Assembly (NCBI GenBank): GCA_964638865.1
Contig: CAZXBG010000138.1
Span: forward strand, 1 to 10,565
Length of the DNA: 10,565 nucleotides
Source: UBA7236 sp964638865
GTDB lineage: Bacteria > Bacteroidota > Bacteroidia > Chitinophagales > BACL12
Direction of reading: 5' to 3'
The notes beneath the pieces are model-generated. The model searched no databases, was not told the origin of the DNA, and saw only the letters and a list, made by a program, of their open reading frames with translations. The number at the start of each line of letters is the position of its first letter. The first letter of the stretch is position 1. Shown here piece after piece: positions 6,300-10,565 of the stretch. The position numbers were made by a program, and so were the translations under genes.

Positions 6300-6307
6300 T
6301 AAATTTG
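6300..6307 (+). promoter_or_regulatory. Putative promoter for VF530-type gene
   Basis: TAAATTTG is an exact TAnnTTTG match 29 nt upstream of the ATG at 6337, giving a leader of roughly 20-25 nt. No clear TTG occurs at about 20 bp upstream. Confidence 0.45.
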
Positions 6308-6336
6308 TGGAATTATAATTCTATTTATTTCCGGAA

Positions 6337-6555
6337 ATGACTGAACAACATAAAGATCCGCTGCACGGCAAAACTTTGCAATACCTATTGGAATTTCTTG
6401 TGAAAGAATACGGTTGGGAAGATCTCGGAATGATTATTCGCATTAATTGTTTTAACGAGAATCCCAGCATAAAATCCAGTCTCACCTTTCTGCGTAAAAC
6501 TCCCTGGGCAAGGAAGAAGGTGGAGGAGTTGTATGTGGAGACGTTAAGGGAATGA
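6337..6555 (+). CDS. VF530 (DUF2132) family small DNA-binding protein
   Basis: This 72-residue protein covers the complete VF530/DUF2132 domain. Diagnostic stretches are DPLHGKTLQYLLEFLVKEYG at residues 7-26, GMIIRINCFNENPSIKSSLT at 31-50 and FLRKTPWARKKVEELY at 51-66, ending two residues after the usual family end. The family prototype from Vibrio was structurally characterised and named as a DNA-binding protein; its biological role is unclear. Strongly basic helices and the absence of a signal peptide suggest a cytoplasmic, nucleoid-type role. The ATG at 6337 starts just before the conserved DPLHG and has a -7 promoter element 29 nt upstream. It appears monocistronic and converges on the DbpA-type helicase gene, with no clear terminator between them. 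Confidence 0.9.
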   Translation: MTEQHKDPLHGKTLQYLLEFLVKEYGWEDLGMIIRINCFNENPSIKSSLTFLRKTPWARKKVEELYVETLRE

Positions 6556-6560
6556 AAAAA

Positions 6561-6597
6561 AATGTACCAATTTACCAATGTAATAATGTACCAATGA
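6561..6597. repeat. Short ACCAATGTA-type intergenic repeat
   Basis: AATGTACCAAT occurs at 6561-6571 and again at 6585-6595, with TTTACCAATGTAATAATG between, so the stretch consists of permuted TACCAATGTA units. It lies between two convergent genes. I recall similar ACCAATGTA/ACCAATTTA strings as common in Bacteroidota intergenic DNA; copy number in this genome is unknown. Confidence 0.5.
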
Positions 6598-6700
6598 ACA
6601 GCCGCTTAAATTTAACAATGATAAATTCTTGGTAAGCAAATAACTTTTAGAAAAATTGAGCTTTTTACAAGTTTACAATTTTCAAACCGCGACTGCGCTC

Positions 6701-8029
6701 TCACTTCGCAACCTCTATCTTCACTTTTTTATTCTTGAGTTTATGTTCTTTTAATAAATGCAGGGCTTGATTAATTTTTGTTTTTCTGACAGCTACAAAA
6801 CTGAAAAAATCTTTTACTTCAATTAATCCAATGTCTTCCATTTTAAGATCGCCACGTTTGGTGAGATAACCAACGATGTCGATCTTATTTACTTTATCTT
6901 TTTTACCAACGGAAATATAAATTGTTGACCATTTTGGTTTGTCGGGAAGCACATCTTCCTGCGGTAATTGAATTTTTTCATCAACGTGTTTTACATATTC
7001 CGGTAATTTTTCTTCCTCCGATAAAATTAAAATAATTGTACCGCTGGCATCCATTCTTGCAGTTCGTCCGTTGCGGTGAATAAACATATCTTCGGTATGG
7101 GGTAAATGATAATGAATAATATATCTGATATTCGGAATATCAAGTCCGCGACTCGCAAGATCTGTTGTTACTAATACATCAAACGTCCCGTTCCGGAATT
7201 TAATTAATGCACTATCCCTCTCTTGTTGCTCCATTGCCCCGTGATAAAATACATTGTATATTCCTTTTTGTGTTAATAGTTCACTTGTACGTTCAACAGA
7301 TTCACGATGATTACAAAATACGATAGCCGATCTATTTCCGATGTAACATAATAATTTGAATAAAGTATCTGCCTTATCTTTATCGGGAGAAAAAACTGTT
7401 TGTATCGCTAATTGTGTTGTTGCACTTTTTTCTTCTCCAACAAATTCAAGATATTCGGGATCTTTAATGCCAATAAATTCAGGAATACTATGTGTGTGTG
7501 TTGCTGATGTTAAAATTCTTTTATTTATAGCCGGCAACGAACTGATAATAAATGACATTTCATCGGTAAAACCCATTTCCATGCTTTTATCAAATTCATC
7601 TAATACAAGCATAGTTATAGTATCGGTTGTGATATTACCTCTTCGAATGTGGTCTGCTAATCGTCCCGCAGTCCCTACAATAACCGCCGGTGGTTGAACC
7701 AGATTATTTTCTTCGGTTTCTCTTTTATGACCTCCATAACAACAACTGATTTTAAATCCCGTGCCCATTGTTTTAAAAACCTGATCGATCTGAAGCGCTA
7801 ATTCTCTGGTAGGAACAATTATTAATGCCTGTGTTTTTTTATTGTTTGTATCCAATAATTCTAATACCGGCAATAAAAATGCAAGTGTTTTTCCCGAGCC
7901 TGTGGCAGATAATACAACTACGTCGGCATGTTTTTTATTCGCCTCAATTGTTGCAATTTGCATCGGATTAAGTGCGTCAATTTTAAAGTTATTTAATATA
8001 CTGTTCAGATTATATTTAGCCTTCTGCAT
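6701..8029 (-). CDS. dbpA: DEAD-box RNA helicase with DbpA RNA-binding domain
   Basis: This is a 442-residue cytoplasmic ATP-dependent RNA helicase. The helicase core spans about 8-340: Gln24 of the Q motif, Walker A ATGSGKT at 42-48, PTREL at 73-77, TAGR at 120-123, motif II DEFD at 144-147, SAT at 175-177, TTDLASRGLDIP at 288-299 and motif VI HRNGRTAR at 318-325. Motif II has Phe in place of the usual Ala, and motif VI differs from HRIGRTGR; the acidic and arginine residues needed for ATP hydrolysis remain. Residues about 368-440 form a DbpA-type RRM-like RNA-binding domain, with YISVGKKDKVNKIDIVGYLT and IGLIEVKDFFSFVAV. In E. coli this domain targets a hairpin of 23S rRNA during large-subunit assembly; the same target here is inferred. 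The ATG at 8029 is preceded at 4 nt by a TATCTTTG box, which supports this start and predicts a leaderless mRNA. It lies 104 nt downstream of the radical SAM gene on the same strand but seems separately transcribed. Confidence 0.92.
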   Translation of the reverse strand: MQKAKYNLNSILNNFKIDALNPMQIATIEANKKHADVVVLSATGSGKTLAFLLPVLELLDTNNKKTQALIIVPTRELALQIDQVFKTMGTGFKISCCYGGHKRETEENNLVQPPAVIVGTAGRLADHIRRGNITTDTITMLVLDEFDKSMEMGFTDEMSFIISSLPAINKRILTSATHTHSIPEFIGIKDPEYLEFVGEEKSATTQLAIQTVFSPDKDKADTLFKLLCYIGNRSAIVFCNHRESVERTSELLTQKGIYNVFYHGAMEQQERDSALIKFRNGTFDVLVTTDLASRGLDIPNIRYIIHYHLPHTEDMFIHRNGRTARMDASGTIILILSEEEKLPEYVKHVDEKIQLPQEDVLPDKPKWSTIYISVGKKDKVNKIDIVGYLTKRGDLKMEDIGLIEVKDFFSFVAVRKTKINQALHLLKEHKLKNKKVKIEVAK

Positions 8030-8033
8030 TATA

Positions 8034-8041
8034 CAAAGATA
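8034..8041 (-). promoter_or_regulatory. Promoter of DbpA-type helicase, predicted leaderless
   Basis: The minus strand reads TATCTTTG, an exact TAnnTTTG match, then TATA, then the ATG. Because the -7 box ends only 4 nt before the start codon, transcription should begin at or next to the ATG. A good TTG at about 20 bp upstream is missing. Confidence 0.5.
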
Positions 8042-8133
8042 GGCAGAATAAAGGTGGATGGCTTAAAATTTAAATCAGATTGCTTAAACCTGCTCAAAAG
8101 AAGGTATAATTCCCAATTAACACAGGGGTAAAG

Positions 8134-10329
8134 CTATAATATGATCAATCCATTATTAAATAAACCTGCTATAGGCTTACTAAGTAAGAAATTTTCAAAC
8201 TCAGAAAGTCCTTCCCCAACAAAACTTTCTCGCAGATCTTTTACAGTTAATAAGGGGAAATTCTTAACGGATAATTTTGGGAGCATAGCAGCTAACCAAT
8301 ATCCTTCTTTTTTATTTAATACGATATGAAATTCAGACGATTTATCCACAAATGCAAGTCGAATCATGTCGCTGTCCTTATCATTTTTTGATTCAGACAA
8401 ATTTTCAATTTTCGGATCGTTGCCCATCCAAACTATTTTTGAGGAATTGCCCATTTCCTTATTTTCTTTTTCCGACAAAACCTTTTTTATATAATTTGGA
8501 GGAATTAATGTTTTTGGAATTTTAAAATCAAACCAGTTTTGAAGGTCATCATCCAATCCAATTCCATGCATGAAGTTGAGCAGCGATTTTTTTAATCCGA
8601 AACTGAATTTATCGTGATCAGTACCTGAATTATCAATATGTAATATATCGTTATTTGCAAATGTGCCGACTACTTCTGTTTCCTTTTTTACCTTATACAA
8701 TGTTGGGTTTAAACCTACGGGACTATGTGCGGTCATGGCAAACTGATGCCAGAATCCGGATTGCATTACACCTGCAGAAAATAATTGTCGCACCATTTCG
8801 AGGGCATCCATTGTTTCCTGTGTTGTTTGAGTAGGGAATCCGTACATTAAATAAGCGTGCACCATAATTCCCGCTTCTGTAAAATTGCGGTTTACCTTTG
8901 CTACCTGTGCAACAGTAACTCCTTTTTGAATTAATTCCAACAATCGATCTGATGCAACTTCCAATCCTCCCGAAACGGCAATGCATCCACTTGCTTTTAA
9001 TAAATAACAAAGGTCTTTTGTAAAACTTTTTTCAAAACGGATATTCGTCCACCAACTGATTTTAATACTGCGCCGAATTATTTCGATAGCGAATGCACGC
9101 ATTAATGCAGGTGGCGCAGCTTCATCCACAAAATGAAATCCGGATTGGCCTGTTTGTTTAATTAATTGTTCAACTCTGTCGCATAAAAGTGCTGCTGTAA
9201 GTGGTTCGTAGAGTTTAATATAATCCAGTGAAATATCACAGAAAGTACATTTTCCCCAATAACATCCATGTGCCATGGTCAGTTTATTCCATCGGCCATC
9301 GCTCCATAAACTGTGCATTGGATTCATGATCTCTATTGCTGAAATATATTTATCGAGATAAAGATCACTATAATCAGGAGTGCCAATTTCCCCTTGTTTA
9401 TAATTTTTAGTAGCAGCATTATCGATATAATTCACCTTGCCATCCACCAAAATAAAAGTCCGTTTTAATTCATTTATTGGTATTTCTCCCCTTACATATT
9501 TAATAATATTTTCAAGCGGTGCTTCGCCATCATCCAGACAAATAAAATCATAAAATTCGAATACGCGCGGGTCGGATAATGATCGCAATTCGGTGTTTGG
9601 AAAACCTCCTCCCATAACAATTTTAATGTGTGGGTAGCTTTGTTTTATAAACTGCGCACACCGAAAAGAAGCATATAAATTTCCCGGAAAAGGCACTGAA
9701 ATTCCAACTATCAAAGGTTGGACATTGTCCAAATTCTGTTTTAAAATGTTTAATAAAATATCATCCACATACGTGGAGGGTCCATTTAATAATCCATACA
9801 ATTCATCAAACGAATTTGCCGATCTTCCCAAACGTTCGGCATATCTGCTAAATCCAAAAAAGGGATCCACACATTCGCGTATAAGATCAGAAATATCCTC
9901 CAGATACATGGTTGCAAGGTATTTTGCTTGGTCTTGTTTTCCCATGCTTCCAAAAGCCCATTCGAGGTCTTCAATTTGTGCGAAACGTGATGCTTCGGGC
10001 AAAAAATCTCCTAAACAGATTACATGTGCCAATGATGGATTTTTTCCTCGCAAAAAATGAATTACATGGTCGATGGTATTTATATAATCATCCTTAAGCG
10101 CAATAATTCTTGCCGCATTTTCAGAAATATTTCTATCTGAAGAATTAATCCCGGCAAATAAATTAATTAATCCTTTCTTTGAAAAGATAACATCAATAAC
10201 CTCAATACCCAGATCAGCCTGGTAACAGGAAATATTTCGTGTATTTAAAAATCCCTTTAAATACATCGTCCCGGGATAAGGTGTATTAAGCTGCGTAAAA
10301 GGCGGTGTAAATAAAAAAACAGATGCCAT
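8134..10329 (-). CDS. Cobalamin-type radical SAM protein with CX4CX2C motif
   Basis: This is a 731-residue cytoplasmic enzyme of the B12-binding radical SAM class. The N-terminal part (about 1-290) resembles the Rossmann-like B12-binding domain: TPPFTQLNTPYPGTMYLKGFL near 8-28, VGISVPFPGNLYASF near 208-222 and KIVMGGGFPN at 236-245. I see no DxHxxG motif, so any cobalamin would bind base-off without a histidine ligand. The radical SAM domain spans about 345-600. Its cluster cysteines are Cys356, Cys361 and Cys364 in HGCYWGKCTFC, which is CX4CX2C instead of CX3CX2C. FVDEAAPP at 400-407, GGLEVASDRLLELIQKG at 454-470 and YLMYGFPTQTTQET at 493-506 are typical of the fold. The C-terminal 130 residues are unassigned. 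Substrate is unknown; methylation or another radical rearrangement is possible. No biosynthetic partner gene is adjacent. The ATG at 10329 is supported by TACATTTG ending 7 nt upstream. Confidence 0.88.
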   Translation of the reverse strand: MASVFLFTPPFTQLNTPYPGTMYLKGFLNTRNISCYQADLGIEVIDVIFSKKGLINLFAGINSSDRNISENAARIIALKDDYINTIDHVIHFLRGKNPSLAHVICLGDFLPEASRFAQIEDLEWAFGSMGKQDQAKYLATMYLEDISDLIRECVDPFFGFSRYAERLGRSANSFDELYGLLNGPSTYVDDILLNILKQNLDNVQPLIVGISVPFPGNLYASFRCAQFIKQSYPHIKIVMGGGFPNTELRSLSDPRVFEFYDFICLDDGEAPLENIIKYVRGEIPINELKRTFILVDGKVNYIDNAATKNYKQGEIGTPDYSDLYLDKYISAIEIMNPMHSLWSDGRWNKLTMAHGCYWGKCTFCDISLDYIKLYEPLTAALLCDRVEQLIKQTGQSGFHFVDEAAPPALMRAFAIEIIRRSIKISWWTNIRFEKSFTKDLCYLLKASGCIAVSGGLEVASDRLLELIQKGVTVAQVAKVNRNFTEAGIMVHAYLMYGFPTQTTQETMDALEMVRQLFSAGVMQSGFWHQFAMTAHSPVGLNPTLYKVKKETEVVGTFANNDILHIDNSGTDHDKFSFGLKKSLLNFMHGIGLDDDLQNWFDFKIPKTLIPPNYIKKVLSEKENKEMGNSSKIVWMGNDPKIENLSESKNDKDSDMIRLAFVDKSSEFHIVLNKKEGYWLAAMLPKLSVKNFPLLTVKDLRESFVGEGLSEFENFLLSKPIAGLFNNGLIIL

Positions 10330-10336
10330 TGTTTTG

Positions 10337-10344
10337 CAAATGTA
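10337..10344 (-). promoter_or_regulatory. Promoter of the radical SAM gene, very short leader
   Basis: The minus strand reads TACATTTG, an exact TAnnTTTG match, ending 7 nt before the ATG at 10329. The transcript would start within about 3 nt of the start codon. No TTG is present about 20 bp upstream. Confidence 0.45.
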
Positions 10345-10365
10345 TCGTTATTGTGAGAATTGTTC

Positions 10366-10456
10366 TGAGTTCAGGGTTCGGGGTTGACAATCTGCCAACT
10401 GCAACTGGTTCTGGGACCTGTGCTGATCTCCCAACTGCCACTGCCAACTGCGACTG
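10366..10456. repeat. Degenerate ACTGCCA-type intergenic repeat
   Basis: This GC-richer stretch starts with GAGTTCAGGGTTCGGGGTT (10368-10386) and continues with imperfect units CTGCCAACTGCAACTGG, CCCAACTGCCACTGCCAACTG and CGACTGC. It fills most of the gap between two divergent genes, and its composition differs from the AT-rich surroundings. I recall both motif types as dispersed low-complexity repeats between genes in Bacteroidota genomes; that is recollection, not a search. Confidence 0.6.
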
Positions 10457-10459
10457 CAA

Positions 10460-10565
10460 ATGTTTATAAAACTGGCTGAAAGTTTTGCCAAGGTTCAATT
10501 CGAAGGAAAATGGGTCAAATTCATTTTCTGGGGAGCATCTGTCATTTCAATATCATCATTTATCC
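10460..10565 (+). CDS. Start of a putative membrane protein (partial, right edge)
   Basis: ATG at 10460 opens 35 codons that run off the right edge of the window. The visible part begins MFIKLAESFAKVQFEGKW and continues into the hydrophobic run FIFWGASVISISSFI, a likely first transmembrane segment or signal anchor after a basic stretch. The in-frame stop upstream is TGA at 10424-10426, and no other ATG lies between, so this start is the only ATG choice. No family can be recognised from so short a piece. The gene is divergent from the radical SAM gene, and the ACTGCCA repeat lies immediately upstream of the start. A competing minus-strand frame of 22 codons enters from the edge and ends with TGA at 10495-10497. 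I judge it less likely because it lacks the start and hydrophobic pattern seen here. Confidence 0.5.
   Translation, partial: MFIKLAESFAKVQFEGKWVKFIFWGASVISISSFI

Noticed and set aside
10495..10565. Minus-strand 3' end of a gene entering from the right edge
   Set aside because: 22 codons end in TGA at 10495-10497, but the overlapping plus-strand frame starts with ATG and shows a basic stretch followed by a hydrophobic helix, which is the better explanation.

Overview
The window looks like a piece of a Bacteroidota chromosome. It is AT-rich, and its start codons mostly lack Shine-Dalgarno sequences. There are repeated matches to the Bacteroidota -7 promoter element TAnnTTTG. A CotH protein carries a C-terminal type IX secretion (T9SS) sorting domain, and the families present (DUF1684, VF530/DUF2132, a DbpA-type DEAD-box helicase, a large B12-type radical SAM protein) fit that phylum. 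Genus and order cannot be resolved from the sequence. There is no tRNA, rRNA, CRISPR array, transposase or phage gene, so most of the window is ordinary housekeeping and accessory chromosome.

Layout. Positions 1-404 hold no gene I can defend, apart from a possible minus-strand reading frame running off the left edge. From 382 there is a good promoter (TTG, 20 bp, TACCTTTG), a leader of about 190 nt, and the RhlE-type RNA helicase (607-1896, +). A strong bidirectional hairpin terminator at 1919-1949 separates rhlE from an unlisted convergent 32-codon gene for a lysine-rich micropeptide (1966-2064, -). At 2270-2366 a TAnnTTTG box followed by a hairpin and a T-run suggests a short plus-strand RNA.

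The minus strand then carries cotH (2406-4043) and, upstream of it, a compact block transcribed right to left. This block is a DUF1684 exported protein (5440-6045), a DinB-like protein (4933-5433) and a FrnE/DsbA-type thioredoxin-fold oxidoreductase (4185-4889). The spacings are 6 nt and 43 nt, and a good promoter lies at 6058-6088, so these are probably one operon. The DinB-like reading frame is interrupted by a single in-frame TAA.

A small VF530-type DNA-binding protein (6337-6555, +) converges on a DbpA-type helicase (6701-8029, -). Beyond it is a 731-residue cobalamin-type radical SAM protein (8134-10329, -) with an unusual CX4CX2C cluster motif. At the right edge a divergent membrane-protein gene starts at 10460 (+) and leaves the window. 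The gap between these last two is filled by degenerate ACTGCCA-type tandem repeats.

The points most worth a second look are the nonsense-interrupted DinB gene, the lysine-rich micropeptide, the putative small RNA, three promoters placed only 4-12 nt from start codons (predicting leaderless or nearly leaderless mRNAs), and the CX4CX2C radical SAM protein. I did not find a clear multi-gene novel system.
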